DNA of 64,000 nucleotides from Roseburia_C amylophila (GTDB taxonomy: Bacteria; Bacillota; Clostridia; Lachnospirales; Lachnospiraceae): assembly GCF_025567465.1 (NCBI RefSeq), contig NZ_JAOQKI010000014.1:1-64000 (forward strand), read 5' to 3'. Position 1 is the first letter of the stretch. The number at the start of each line of letters is the position of its first letter. Under the pieces are notes generated by a model. It worked only from the letters and a program-made list of their open reading frames with translations. It was not told the DNA's origin and searched no databases. The translations under genes were made by a program, and so were the position numbers. Below are positions 1-8,984 of the stretch, one piece after another.

Positions 1-59
1 TTGAGGTGACCCCTCAAAGTTAGACTTTTACGAGGCGACTTCGGTCGTCTCGTTTTTCT

Positions 60-878
60 TTATGCAGCTAAAAGATGGAGCCTGTATTGAACAGGACTCA
101 TCCATCCCAACTTTTCTTTTATTCGTTTCTCGTTGTAGTATTTTATAAAACGTTCTATCTCTGATTTTAATTCCTCGTAGCTGTAATAAACAACACCGTA
201 GTAAATTTCTTGTTTGAGCAGTCCAAAGAAATTTTCCATTACGGAATTGTCCAGACAGTTTCCTTTTCTGGACATGCTTTGAAATATCCGTTCTTCTTTT
301 AGTCTATGGGAATATGCCTTCATCTGGTAAGCCCATCCCTGATCTGAGTGAAAAGTTCTTCTGTATGGGCAGTCCGCAGTAGTTTCAATTGCTTTATCTA
401 AAGCATCCATTACGTTTTTGGCAGAAGGTCTCTGATCTATCCCGTAGCTAAGTATTTCACCATTACACATATCCATAAACGGATCGAGATAAAGCTTATG
501 CATAGTCACATGTCCTTTCTCATCAATTTCATAATACTTGAACTCACTGGTATCTGTAGTGATTTTCTGATGAGGTATATGTGTATCAAAACGTCTGCGA
601 ATCCTATTCGGTGCAACGGTGCCAATCTTACCTCTATAAGAACTATACTTCCTGCTTTTACGAGTATAGGATATCACCTGTAATCCGAGCTTTTGAACAA
701 TACGTTGAACTTTCTTTTTATTTATGGAATATCCTTGATTACGAAGTTCTCCGAGAATCCTACGATATCCATAATCCTTATGTTCTTTACGAATTTCGAG
801 TATCTTTTCCTCAATTTCCTGATCCGGATTTTTTCTATCAAAACGCTTTTGCCAATACATATATGTGGCTTTTGGCAT
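60..878 (-). CDS. IS3-family transposase OrfB (DDE integrase core)
   Basis: Catalytic half of the IS transposase, an RNase H-fold DDE recombinase that cuts and joins the element ends. Residues 15-70 form the HTH_21-type region (motif KDYGYRRI). The rve core follows, with the first Asp in TTDTSEF, the second in TFHSDQGWAYQ and the Glu in the region NSVMENFFGLLKQE. The coding frame continues upstream of this ATG to about 955 (SLRRQFKLKDLLSYTG), as is usual in the family. OrfB is therefore probably made as an OrfAB fusion by -1 frameshifting near the A5 run at 951-956. All catalytic residues look intact. Confidence 0.92.
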   Translation of the reverse strand: MPKATYMYWQKRFDRKNPDQEIEEKILEIRKEHKDYGYRRILGELRNQGYSINKKKVQRIVQKLGLQVISYTRKSRKYSSYRGKIGTVAPNRIRRRFDTHIPHQKITTDTSEFKYYEIDEKGHVTMHKLYLDPFMDMCNGEILSYGIDQRPSAKNVMDALDKAIETTADCPYRRTFHSDQGWAYQMKAYSHRLKEERIFQSMSRKGNCLDNSVMENFFGLLKQEIYYGVVYYSYEELKSEIERFIKYYNEKRIKEKLGWMSPVQYRLHLLAA

Positions 879-901
879 TCCAGTATATGAGAGAAGGTCT
901 T

Positions 902-1498
902 TTAATTTGAACTGTCTTCGGAGGCTGCTGATGATTCTTGCCGTTCTCTCATTTTTGCTTCGTCCTCTAAACGCAGTCTCCTCAGTTCTTTTAAAAACGC
1001 ATTCTCGATTCTTAATTTAAGAAGTTCTTCTTCTAGTTCTTTTACATGCTCTGCACTTGTATCAACAGAAGATTCTTCAACGAGTTTGTTTTGTGTATTG
1101 TCATCAGATGTGTTCAATGTTTTCTTTCGTCCTTTTTTACGTGGTCTCAGCGCATCAGGACCCGCCACTCGAAAGCGATTAACCCAATTGACAATCATTG
1201 ACGGATTAGTAATTCCTTCTTGTAGAGCCAAATCTTGATACGAGATTTCACTTGATAAATATAACTCTACAACAGAAAGCTTCTTTTTGAAAGAGTAGTT
1301 CTCTTTTTTTCGAGAACGTTTTAATCCTTCATCTCCGAATTCTTTATACGCAGCAAGCCATTTCCTGAGCTGAGAATTTGATCCAAGCCCATACTTTGTA
1401 GAAAGATACTGTGTGCCACCTTCTCCATTTATGTATTCTAGAACTACTTTTTTCTTGAATTCAAAAGAATATTTAGCCATAAAAATACCGACCTCCAA
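902..1498 (-). CDS. IS3-family transposase OrfA (helix-turn-helix)
   Basis: DNA-binding half of the IS150-type transposase. Two HTH_28-like segments are visible, residues about 8-55 and 68-115, separated by a basic linker (KRSRKKEN). A Glu/Leu-rich coiled coil follows (about 150-185), which in this family mediates OrfA/OrfAB association. OrfB lies in the -1 frame and overlaps the 3' end. The sequence GCA AAA ATG near 951-956 is a plausible A-rich slippage point. The start at 1498 lies just inside the right inverted repeat. Confidence 0.9.
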   Translation of the reverse strand: MEVGIFMAKYSFEFKKKVVLEYINGEGGTQYLSTKYGLGSNSQLRKWLAAYKEFGDEGLKRSRKKENYSFKKKLSVVELYLSSEISYQDLALQEGITNPSMIVNWVNRFRVAGPDALRPRKKGRKKTLNTSDDNTQNKLVEESSVDTSAEHVKELEEELLKLRIENAFLKELRRLRLEDEAKMRERQESSAASEDSSN

Positions 1499-1538
1499 TC
1501 GTTAGATTTTTAGGTCTAACTTTTGGGGGTCGGTACAG

Positions 1539-2054
1539 TTATCTTGCGTAGCCTTTTTCCCGTAATTTTTCTTCTATGATGTCAAGTAATTGTTCTGAAT
1601 CTGCTTCTACGGTATGAAAGTGTTTATTTCCGGTCAGTGTCTTAAGCGGCTTTGCCTTGCTCTTTGCAACCTTTGCAATAAATTCGTCCACATCCTGACG
1701 GCTCTTTAAAATCAGATCCACCGTTATCTGTCCGTAAATATCATGCTCGATTACGACGTCTAAGACTTTTCCACCGAAATCCACGATGGTATAAAGCTCA
1801 TCCTGTGTCTGTTCATCACTGTGGCTTACTGCAATGGTTCTTCTTGCTTTCTGTATCTCTTCCGAAGGGTCATAGAGCACATAGCCTTTGTTGGTGCTTA
1901 AAATATTCTTATTTACTGCACGAAGCAATGCAATATCCTGTACAATCACCTGACGGCTGACTCCTAATTCTTTTGCCAATTCTGTTCCGGACAAAGGTTT
2001 TCCCTTCTCCCCCAGCATCTTAATGATGGTATCCCGGCGCATCTGCCCTTCCAT
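1539..2054 (-). CDS. niaR: NiaR-type transcriptional repressor of NAD/niacin genes
   Basis: Probable nicotinate-responsive repressor. An N-terminal HTH_11 domain (LSGTELAKELGVSRQ) is followed by a 3H domain whose three signature histidines are visible in AVSHSDEQT, VIEHDIYGQ and GNKHFHT, a known metal/ligand site in NiaR proteins. I place the start at the ATG at 2054 because AGGAGG lies just upstream; an in-frame ATG at 2072 is less well placed. It is the last gene of the dnaE-pfkA-TrmH run. No NAD genes are in the window, so its targets are elsewhere. The neighbouring IS begins one base beyond the stop codon. Confidence 0.88.
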   Translation of the reverse strand: MEGQMRRDTIIKMLGEKGKPLSGTELAKELGVSRQVIVQDIALLRAVNKNILSTNKGYVLYDPSEEIQKARRTIAVSHSDEQTQDELYTIVDFGGKVLDVVIEHDIYGQITVDLILKSRQDVDEFIAKVAKSKAKPLKTLTGNKHFHTVEADSEQLLDIIEEKLREKGYAR

Positions 2055-2078
2055 TTTCTTTCCTCCTGACACAGTTAC

Positions 2079-2345
2079 TTAATCCTCTTCAATCACATGA
2101 ATTTCCAAAAAATCAAATTCAATTTCTTCCACAAAATTATCCTGATAAAACCTGGTCTTTGCATGCCGCTTAAATTCATCCACATTGCGGTCTAACCAGA
2201 TTGGTTTTCCCAAATCAAAGGTATAGCACACCTCATCTAATGCCCGGAACACCTTATGGGTTCTGGTATCCCCGGAGTCATCACAGATGGTGGTATCCTT
2301 TAACATATGATTGTCTTTAAATTCTTTTGCCCATAACCGGAACAT
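2079..2345 (-). CDS. small conserved protein of unknown function (88 aa)
   Basis: A compact soluble protein, acidic at its C-terminus (IEFDFLEIHVIEED), with no signal peptide or membrane segment. It starts with a good ribosome site (GAGGTAAGGG) and sits 3 bases after the TrmH-type gene, so it is almost certainly co-transcribed with it. I recognise proteins of this shape from clostridial genomes only as hypotheticals. The tight spacing and solid codon structure argue for a real gene. No catalytic motif can be named. Confidence 0.8.
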   Translation of the reverse strand: MFRLWAKEFKDNHMLKDTTICDDSGDTRTHKVFRALDEVCYTFDLGKPIWLDRNVDEFKRHAKTRFYQDNFVEEIEFDFLEIHVIEED

Positions 2346-2348
2346 CCC

Positions 2349-3122
2349 TTACCTCCTCTGACGTGCTGCCTCATACATCAGCAGTGTTGCCGCAATTGCT
2401 GCATTCAGTGATTCTACTTTTCCTGCCATTGGAATGTGGATATAGGTATCTGCCATTCTGGCAATCTCATCCGATAATCCATTTCCTTCATTTCCAATTA
2501 AAAAGCCTGTGGGTTCTTTATAATCCGGCTCCTCATAAGAAACACTGCCCTGCAGATGGGCACTGTAAAGCTTTATTTTCCGGGACTTTAACTGCATCAA
2601 TATATCCTGCAGGTTTTCCGTCACGAAAAATGGTACGCGAAAGATACTGCCCATAGTGGAGCGGATGGTCTTTGGATTAAAAACATCTACAGTGGTGCGG
2701 TTCATGATAATTCCGCTGATTCCCGCTCCCTCTCCGGTCCGGAACATCGTGCCTAAATTGCCCGGATCCTGAATACTTTCTAGAATCAGAAGATGGGCAT
2801 TTTCCTTTGGTATTACTTCTTCTAAGGTATAATCCGGCATTTTCACAAGACAAAGGATTCCCTGCGGCGTCTTGGTATCAGACACACTTTCAAACACATG
2901 ATTGGCAAGTACTTCATAATTTTTCCCCTGCAGAACTTTTACATGGGATTCCTCTTCCATGAAATGCTCGGAAACATAAATTCTATCAAGCCAGCCTTCC
3001 GGGATTTCCCGGAACATACGGATTCCTTCCACAACAAAAAGCCTCTGTTCATTACGAACTTTGGCTTTTTTTACTAACTGAATTAAATTTTTTACCTGCG
3101 GATTTGCTGTACTGGTAATCAT
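2349..3122 (-). CDS. TrmH/SpoU-family RNA 2'-O-methyltransferase
   Basis: SAM-dependent RNA ribose methyltransferase of the SPOUT superfamily. The N-terminal substrate-binding domain (about 1-100; the start ITSTANPQVKNL is typical) precedes the knotted SpoU domain. Its three motifs are visible: ILESIQDPGNLGTMFRT (conserved Asn and Arg), FLIGNEGNGLSDE, and the C-terminal IPMAGKVESLNAAIAA. The length of 257 aa is normal. The RNA target (23S rRNA or tRNA) cannot be read from the sequence. It lies 9 bases downstream of pfkA, in the same transcription unit. Confidence 0.9.
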   Translation of the reverse strand: MITSTANPQVKNLIQLVKKAKVRNEQRLFVVEGIRMFREIPEGWLDRIYVSEHFMEEESHVKVLQGKNYEVLANHVFESVSDTKTPQGILCLVKMPDYTLEEVIPKENAHLLILESIQDPGNLGTMFRTGEGAGISGIIMNRTTVDVFNPKTIRSTMGSIFRVPFFVTENLQDILMQLKSRKIKLYSAHLQGSVSYEEPDYKEPTGFLIGNEGNGLSDEIARMADTYIHIPMAGKVESLNAAIAATLLMYEAARQRR

Positions 3123-3131
3123 AATAACATC

Positions 3132-4106
3132 CTATCTGGAAAGATTTCTACAGATTTCATACTGATATTCCGGAATGGATTTGGTCATTGCCAGTGCCTC
3201 GTCAATATCATAATCTACGAATTCACCATTTTTATATGCTACAAGACGGTTGGATTTGCCTTCGCACAGCAAATCTACGGCAATGCATCCCATGGTAGAT
3301 GCATAAACACGGTCTTTACAGGTCGGGCTTCCACCACGCTGCATGTGTCCTAAGATGGTCGCTCTGGTTTCAACTCCGGTTGCTGCTTCAATTCTCTTTG
3401 CCATGCTTGCGGAATGACCGATACCTTCTGCATTTACAATAATATGATGCTGCTTTCCACGTTTTCTGTTCTCTATAATATTATTTACAAGCTTCTGCTC
3501 GTCATAATCATATTTCTCCGGAAGCAGGATATCCTCTGCTCCATTGGCAATACCACACCACAGTGCAATGTAGCCTGCACCTCTGCCCATTACTTCAATG
3601 ATGGAGCAGCGCTCATGGGAGGTTGAGGTATCACGTACCTTATCAATGGCTTCCATGGCAGTATTTACTGCGGTATCAAAACCGATGGTATAATCGGTAC
3701 AGGAAATATCAAGGTCAATGGTTCCCGGTAATCCGATGGTGTTGATTCCAAGTGCTGCCAGCTTCTGTGCGCCCTTAAAGGAACCGTCTCCACCGATTAC
3801 GATAATTCCATCAATGCCATGTTTTCTGCAGATTTCAGCACCCTTCTGCTGTCCTTCCGGTGTTACGAATTCCTGACAACGTGCAGTCTGTAAAATTGTT
3901 CCACCTCTCTGGATAATGTCTGCTACATCTTTTGCTTCCATATCAATAATCTCTTCCTGCAAAAGACCTGCATAACCTCTCTTAATTCCTTTTACTTTCT
4001 TTCCCTTTGCAATAGCTTCCCTTACTACCGCACGGATAGCAGCGTTCATGCCCGGAGCATCCCCGCCACTGGTTAAAACACCAATTGTCTGAATTTCTTT
4101 TGACAT
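3132..4106 (-). CDS. pfkA: ATP-dependent 6-phosphofructokinase
   Basis: Glycolytic enzyme that phosphorylates fructose 6-phosphate to the 1,6-bisphosphate. The 324-aa length and motifs match bacterial PfkA: the ATP-binding start GVLTSGGDAPGMNAAIRA, the segment GGDGSFKGA, the active-site TIDLDISCTDYTIGFDTA, and MGRGAGYIAL. The Gly after the GGDGS motif favours ATP rather than pyrophosphate as donor, which is inferred from family knowledge. The ribosome site AGGAGGTAACAGGGA directs the ATG at 4106. It follows dnaE by 88 bases, a pairing common in Firmicutes. Confidence 0.96.
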   Translation of the reverse strand: MSKEIQTIGVLTSGGDAPGMNAAIRAVVREAIAKGKKVKGIKRGYAGLLQEEIIDMEAKDVADIIQRGGTILQTARCQEFVTPEGQQKGAEICRKHGIDGIIVIGGDGSFKGAQKLAALGINTIGLPGTIDLDISCTDYTIGFDTAVNTAMEAIDKVRDTSTSHERCSIIEVMGRGAGYIALWCGIANGAEDILLPEKYDYDEQKLVNNIIENRKRGKQHHIIVNAEGIGHSASMAKRIEAATGVETRATILGHMQRGGSPTCKDRVYASTMGCIAVDLLCEGKSNRLVAYKNGEFVDYDIDEALAMTKSIPEYQYEICRNLSR

Positions 4107-4194
4107 TCCCTGTTACCTCCTATATGTAAACACTTCTCTTTGTTCTTTATCCAATCATTTTTATTCTAATCCTTAAACTGTGGTTTTGCAATGG

Positions 4195-7100
4195 CTACAA
4201 CGACTTTTCTACAACTTTTACATTGTCTTTACCTAAGAAATTCCCAAGTTCTTCTAAAAGCTCTTTTGTAATTGCAACATTTCTGTTTTCCGGCAGACGC
4301 TTCATCTGTTTTTCTGCTGCAAGATAAATAACGACATGCTCTGAGCCATCGGCATCCATCATTTTTCCATAAAGAGTACCTTCTTTTTCTTCGAAATCGC
4401 TCTTACTTGGAAACTGCAGCCACAGCTCCTGTTTCACTTCATCAAAGGAAATGATTTTCTCACAAATAAGCTTGCCGTTACGGTCTTCTTCTGCAGTTAC
4501 ACGGCCTTCCACAAATACTTTGGCATCATTTTCAAGATATTTTGCATAACGCTCATAATCCTTCGGGAAAATGATGATTTCCACTGTTCCCACCAGATCT
4601 TCTAACGTAATAAATGCCATTGCCTTATTACTCTTGGTATACTTGATGACTTTATCGGTAATCATTCCACCGATACGCACCTTTGCGCCATCCGATACCT
4701 TAAGGGTTCCGGTCTCTTCATCCAGTACAAAGTCTGTGGTAACGGCATTGGTATTCTTCTTTAAACGCTCCATATATTCTTCCAGCGGATGTCCGCTGAT
4801 ATATATGCCCAGGACTTCCTTTTCAAAGCCAAGAAGCACTTCTTTGTCATACTCTTCTACATTCGGAAGCTTGATTTCGTACTCTGCCTTGTCCTCTTCC
4901 GGTGCAATATCAAAAAGTGTCATCTGACCAGCCATTGTGGTCTTCTTTTCCTGATTCAGTGCATCCAAAAGAGAACCGTATATCATCATCTTCTGACGGC
5001 GGTTTCCTTCCAGTCCGTCTAAGGCTCCCGCTTTGATAAAGTTTTCTATGGTCCGTTTATTCACTTCTCTTCCGGAAAGTCTTGTAATAAAATCCTTTAA
5101 CGTGGTAAACGGCCCACGGATTTTACGCTCCTCCACAATGGCATCAATCACCGGTCTTCCGATACTCTTAATGGCAGAAAGTCCATAGCGGATTGCTTGT
5201 CCGGATACGGAGAAACCACCCTCGCCTTCATTGATATCCGGCGGCAGAATTGCGATTCCCATCTGGCGGCAGGTGTAGATATATTCTGAGACTTTGGAAG
5301 TATTGTCTAAGACTGATGTCATTAACGCTGCCATAAACTCTACCGGATAATAGTATTTCAAATATGCGGTCTGATATGCAACCACTGCATAAGCTGCCGC
5401 ATGGGATTTATTAAATGCGTATTTGGCAAAGTCAATCATGTTATCATAAATCTTGTTTGCCACTTTCTCATCGATTCCTCTTGCAATACAGCCCGGAACA
5501 TTTTCTTCCGGATTACCATAGACAAAGTTCTTCCGCTCCTGCTCCATTACCTTGCCCTTTTTCTTAGACATGGCACGGCGCACCAGGTCAGATCTGCCCC
5601 ATGTATAACCGGCGAGGTCACGTACAATCTGCATAACCTGTTCCTGATATACGATACAGCCATAGGTCGGCGCCAGAATCGGCTCCAATTCCGGGCAGTC
5701 ATAGGTAATGCTTTCCGGGTGGTCTTTTCCCTTGATATAAGCCGGAATAAAGTCCATTGGACCCGGACGGTAAAGAGAAATGCCTGCGATAACATCCTCT
5801 AAGCTCTGTGGCTTTAACTCCTTCATGAAGTTCTTCATTCCGGCACTTTCCAACTGGAAGACACCATCGGTTTTGCCAGTTCCAAGAGAGTCTAGCACTT
5901 TCTTATCGTTATAGTCGATGGCATTCATATCAATTTTTTTACCGCTGCTCTTTTCTGCAAGACGGACTGCATTCTGGATTACAGTCAGTGTCCGGAGTCC
6001 TAAGAAATCCATTTTCAGAAGTCCTAATTCTTCAATGGTAGTCATGGTAAACTGTGTGGTTATGGTGCCATCGGATGCTCTTGACAACGGAACATATTCA
6101 TCCATCGGCTTCTGACTGATTACAACACCTGCTGCATGCATGGAAGTGTGCCTCGGCAGGCCTTCTAATCTTCTTGACATATCGATAAGTTTCTTTACTG
6201 ACTCGTCGGATTCATACATGCCCCGAAGCTCCGGGTTCATCAACAGTGCCTTATCAATGGTAATTCCCAGTTCATTTGGAATTGCCTTGGCAATCGTATC
6301 CACAAAATTATAAGGCAAATCCATGACACGCCCCACATCACGGATTACTCCACGGGCTGCCAGCGTACCAAAGGTTACAATCTGTGTCACACAGTCCTTG
6401 CCATATTTTTCTACCACATAATCAATAACTTCCTGTCTTCGTTCAAAGCAGAAGTCCACATCAATATCGGGCATAGATACACGTTCCGGATTTAAGAAAC
6501 GCTCAAAAATCAGATTGTAACGAACCGGGTCAATATCTGTAATTCCGGTGGTGTAAGAAACAAGGCTTCCTGCGGCACTGCCTCGTCCCGGTCCCACCAT
6601 AATATCATGCTCTCTCGCATAATGGATAAAGTCCCACACAATCAGGAAATAGTCCACATATCCCATATTTTTAATAACGGCAAGCTCGTCATCTAATTTC
6701 TGTAAGTATTTTGGTGCATCGGCTCCATACCGCTTATCCAGTCCTTCATGACACAATTTATTTAAATAAGTCCAGGAATCATAGCCTTCCGGCACCTCAA
6801 AATGCGGTACCTTGGTATGTCCGAATTCAATTTCCACATGACAGCGGTCTGCAATCTTCTGGGTATTTTCCAGTGCCTGCAGTGCATATGGAAAAAGTGA
6901 TTTCATTTCCTCTTCGGATTTGACATAATACTGTCCGCCTTCATAACGCATTCTGTCTTCGTCCGCTAATTTTTTTCCGGTCTGAAGGCAGAGCAGGATG
7001 TCATGAGGCTCTGCATCCTCTGCATTGGTGTAATGCACGTCATTGGTTGCTACCAGCTCAATTCCGGTCTCCTGACTCATGCGAAGAAGCTGCTGGTTTA

Positions 7101-7656
7101 CCAGCTTCTGCTCCGGAATTCCATGATCCTGCAGCTCTAAAAAGAAATTGCCTTTTCCAAAACAGCGTTCATAGCGGTAAGCTACTTCTTTTGCTTCTTC
7201 ATACATTCCACGTACCAGATTACGCTGTACTTCACCTGCCAGACAGGCACTTAGGGCAATGATTCCCTCATGGTATTTTTCTAACACTTCCATGTCCACA
7301 CGCGGCTTATAATAGTATCCCTCCACAAAGCCTTTGGATACAATTTTCATCAGATTGCTATAGCCTGTGTTATTCTCTGCCAGAAGCACAAGATGATAGT
7401 ATCTGTCCTCTCCATGTACCATCTCGCGGTCTAATCTGGAGCCGGGAGCCACATAGACTTCACAGCCAAGAACCGGGTTAATTCCCGCCTCCCTGGCTGC
7501 CTTATAGAAATCAATGACACCATACATAACACCATGGTCGGTAATCGCCCCTGCTGTCATGCCAAGTGCCTTGATTTTCTCCACATATTCTTTTATTTTA
7601 TTTGAACCGTCTAACAGACTGTATTCTGTATGTACATGTAAATGGGCAAATGCCAT
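4195..7656 (-). CDS. dnaE: DNA polymerase III alpha subunit (DnaE)
   Basis: Replicative C-family DNA polymerase of 1153 aa. Domains in order: the PHP domain (AHLHVHTEYSLLDGS at the N-terminus), the palm with catalytic aspartates in MPDIDVDF, the segments VGPGRGSAAGS and ESAGMKNFM, the fingers (QEQVMQIV), a helix-hairpin-helix region, and a C-terminal OB fold (about 990-1070). Length and order fit DnaE rather than PolC, which has an inserted exonuclease. A good ribosome site (GAGAGGAAGCGGGA) precedes the ATG. It heads the operon that continues with pfkA, the TrmH-type gene and niaR. Confidence 0.96.
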   Translation of the reverse strand: MAFAHLHVHTEYSLLDGSNKIKEYVEKIKALGMTAGAITDHGVMYGVIDFYKAAREAGINPVLGCEVYVAPGSRLDREMVHGEDRYYHLVLLAENNTGYSNLMKIVSKGFVEGYYYKPRVDMEVLEKYHEGIIALSACLAGEVQRNLVRGMYEEAKEVAYRYERCFGKGNFFLELQDHGIPEQKLVNQQLLRMSQETGIELVATNDVHYTNAEDAEPHDILLCLQTGKKLADEDRMRYEGGQYYVKSEEEMKSLFPYALQALENTQKIADRCHVEIEFGHTKVPHFEVPEGYDSWTYLNKLCHEGLDKRYGADAPKYLQKLDDELAVIKNMGYVDYFLIVWDFIHYAREHDIMVGPGRGSAAGSLVSYTTGITDIDPVRYNLIFERFLNPERVSMPDIDVDFCFERRQEVIDYVVEKYGKDCVTQIVTFGTLAARGVIRDVGRVMDLPYNFVDTIAKAIPNELGITIDKALLMNPELRGMYESDESVKKLIDMSRRLEGLPRHTSMHAAGVVISQKPMDEYVPLSRASDGTITTQFTMTTIEELGLLKMDFLGLRTLTVIQNAVRLAEKSSGKKIDMNAIDYNDKKVLDSLGTGKTDGVFQLESAGMKNFMKELKPQSLEDVIAGISLYRPGPMDFIPAYIKGKDHPESITYDCPELEPILAPTYGCIVYQEQVMQIVRDLAGYTWGRSDLVRRAMSKKKGKVMEQERKNFVYGNPEENVPGCIARGIDEKVANKIYDNMIDFAKYAFNKSHAAAYAVVAYQTAYLKYYYPVEFMAALMTSVLDNTSKVSEYIYTCRQMGIAILPPDINEGEGGFSVSGQAIRYGLSAIKSIGRPVIDAIVEERKIRGPFTTLKDFITRLSGREVNKRTIENFIKAGALDGLEGNRRQKMMIYGSLLDALNQEKKTTMAGQMTLFDIAPEEDKAEYEIKLPNVEEYDKEVLLGFEKEVLGIYISGHPLEEYMERLKKNTNAVTTDFVLDEETGTLKVSDGAKVRIGGMITDKVIKYTKSNKAMAFITLEDLVGTVEIIIFPKDYERYAKYLENDAKVFVEGRVTAEEDRNGKLICEKIISFDEVKQELWLQFPSKSDFEEKEGTLYGKMMDADGSEHVVIYLAAEKQMKRLPENRNVAITKELLEELGNFLGKDNVKVVEKSL

Positions 7657-7765
7657 TCCCGCTTCCTCTCTTCCACTGTTTCTATTCTTCGCCTTTTATC
7701 ACTGTCTCATATTATAGCGTTTTTTGCAGAAGGTTTCAACGACTGGAAGGAGATTCTGTGTGGAT

Positions 7766-8032
7766 TATTCCGGGGAAATTATATCAATTTGCGGCATTCG
7801 TGCTGCTACCCATATATTAACGAAATTGTTTAGAGACTCTTAGAATTTCTCACCAAAACTGGCAATGCTGGCACATGGACGTGCCAGCAAGGCACAGATG
7901 AACATGGATGTGAATTTGTGCCGGTTGCCGGAACTTTTTTTATATTTCATGAAATTCTTAGAGACTCTTAACAATGCAGTGACATATGGGTAGCAGCCCG
8001 AATGCCGCAAACTCTTATATTTTCCCGGAATA
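7766..8032. repeat. 267-bp long inverted-repeat element (MITE-like or structured RNA)
   Basis: Two arms of about 82 bp, 7766-7848 and 7951-8032, are reverse complements with roughly 80 percent identity by eye. They share blocks such as TTTGCGGCATTCG and GCTGCTACCCATAT. The 100-base centre folds further: GGCAC and GTGCC around 7870-7885, and outer GGCAC...GTGCC pairs between 7891 and 7922. Nothing coding is credible inside it. The whole could form one long branched hairpin. It fills the gap between dnaE and the divergent patatin gene and stops 22 bases before the patatin promoter. The structure resembles a small non-autonomous transposable element, but I do not recognise the family. Confidence 0.8.
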
Positions 8033-8054
8033 TACATACAATAAAAAATGTATT

Positions 8055-8082
8055 TTGACTTTCTTCTTCAATGTGCTAAACT
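8055..8082 (+). promoter_or_regulatory. sigma-A promoter of the patatin-like gene
   Basis: TTGACT at 8055-8060 and TAAACT at 8077-8082 are separated by 16 bases, with an extended -10 TG at 8074-8075. The promoter lies about 45 bases before the start codon and just beyond the inverted-repeat element. Confidence 0.7.
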
Positions 8083-8126
8083 ATATGTGAAAAAATTAAC
8101 GAAGTATATCTCAAGAGGTGAATATC

Positions 8127-8984
8127 ATGGAAAAGTCTGGATTGATTGTAGAAGGCGGCGGTATGAAATGTGCTTACAGTGCCGGAATTCTGGATGCCTT
8201 CTTAGACGACAATGTTACATTTGATTATTGTATGGGGGTATCTGCCGGTGCGGCAAATACTGCTTCTTACCTTGCCGGGCAGCGTGGCCGTAATCTGCGT
8301 TTCTATATAGAGCATGTAAAAGACCCCCGCTACATCAGTATCAAAAATCTGATTAAAACCGGTTCTCTCTTCGGGCTTCAATATATTTACGGAACCTTAA
8401 CCAATTCCACAGGAAACGACCCGCTGGATTATGATGCCTTAGCAGCAAATCCAAGTGAATTTCATTTTCCGGCAACCAATGCTGCCACCGGAAAGGCAGA
8501 ATATTTTTCCAAAGAAGATTTAGGCCGTGATGATTACCGCGGCATTATGGCAACCTGTGCCCTTCCGGGCTTCTGCAAACCGATTTCTTTTCACGGCAAT
8601 TATTACTATGATGGCGGTGTTGCAGATTCCATTCCGGTTGAACGTGCCATTGCAGATGGCTGCGACAAGGTAGTAATTATCTACTGCCGTCCACTTGGCT
8701 ATGTCAAGCAGCCGGAGAGTTACCGTTTTCTTTACAAAAAGATGTTACGGAAATTTCCAAATACGATTACTGCAATTGATAACAGACACTTAAATTACCG
8801 GCACTCGGTAGAAGTTGCTGCAAAATTACAAAAAGAAGGACGGGCATTTCTCTTTGCACCGTCCCATCAGGTTAAGATTGGCACTTTTACCACTGACCCG
8901 AAAATCATGCAGGAGCTTTATGATTTAGGAATCAGTGATTATAAAGCACAAAAGGATGCGCTGCGTGCCTTCTTAAACAATTAA
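8127..8984 (+). CDS. patatin-like phospholipase family protein
   Basis: Predicted cytosolic serine acyl hydrolase. The patatin features are all present: an oxyanion loop GGGMKCAYSAG near the N-terminus, the nucleophile elbow GVSAG (GxSxG) around residue 40, and the catalytic-dyad motif DGGVADSIP around residue 170. The length (285 aa) is normal for the bacterial YjjU-like group. I chose the ATG at 8127 because AAGAGGTG lies 6-13 bases upstream; a GTG at 8118 would sit inside that ribosome site. Its substrate is unknown. It converges on the truncated surface-protein gene, overlapping its stop by 4 bases. Confidence 0.9.
   Translation: MEKSGLIVEGGGMKCAYSAGILDAFLDDNVTFDYCMGVSAGAANTASYLAGQRGRNLRFYIEHVKDPRYISIKNLIKTGSLFGLQYIYGTLTNSTGNDPLDYDALAANPSEFHFPATNAATGKAEYFSKEDLGRDDYRGIMATCALPGFCKPISFHGNYYYDGGVADSIPVERAIADGCDKVVIIYCRPLGYVKQPESYRFLYKKMLRKFPNTITAIDNRHLNYRHSVEVAAKLQKEGRAFLFAPSHQVKIGTFTTDPKIMQELYDLGISDYKAQKDALRAFLNN

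Larger units (their letters stand above)
2..1537 (-). mobile_element. IS3-family (IS150-like) insertion sequence
   Basis: This is a complete element of about 1.54 kb with two overlapping transposase frames on the minus strand. Its ends are imperfect inverted repeats: the left end reads TGAGGTGACCCCTCAAAG and the inverted right end reads TGTACCGACCCCCAAAAG, and both continue into GTTAGAC. The right end stops one base before the niaR stop codon at 1539, so the insertion sits just downstream of niaR without breaking it. The target duplication cannot be checked because the left flank lies outside the window. Family assignment rests on the ends, the OrfA/OrfB arrangement and the DDE-type OrfB. Confidence 0.92.

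Noticed and set aside
7840..8037. ORF of 65 codons on the minus strand
   Set aside because: It lies wholly inside the inverted-repeat element, mirrors its arms and has no ribosome site.
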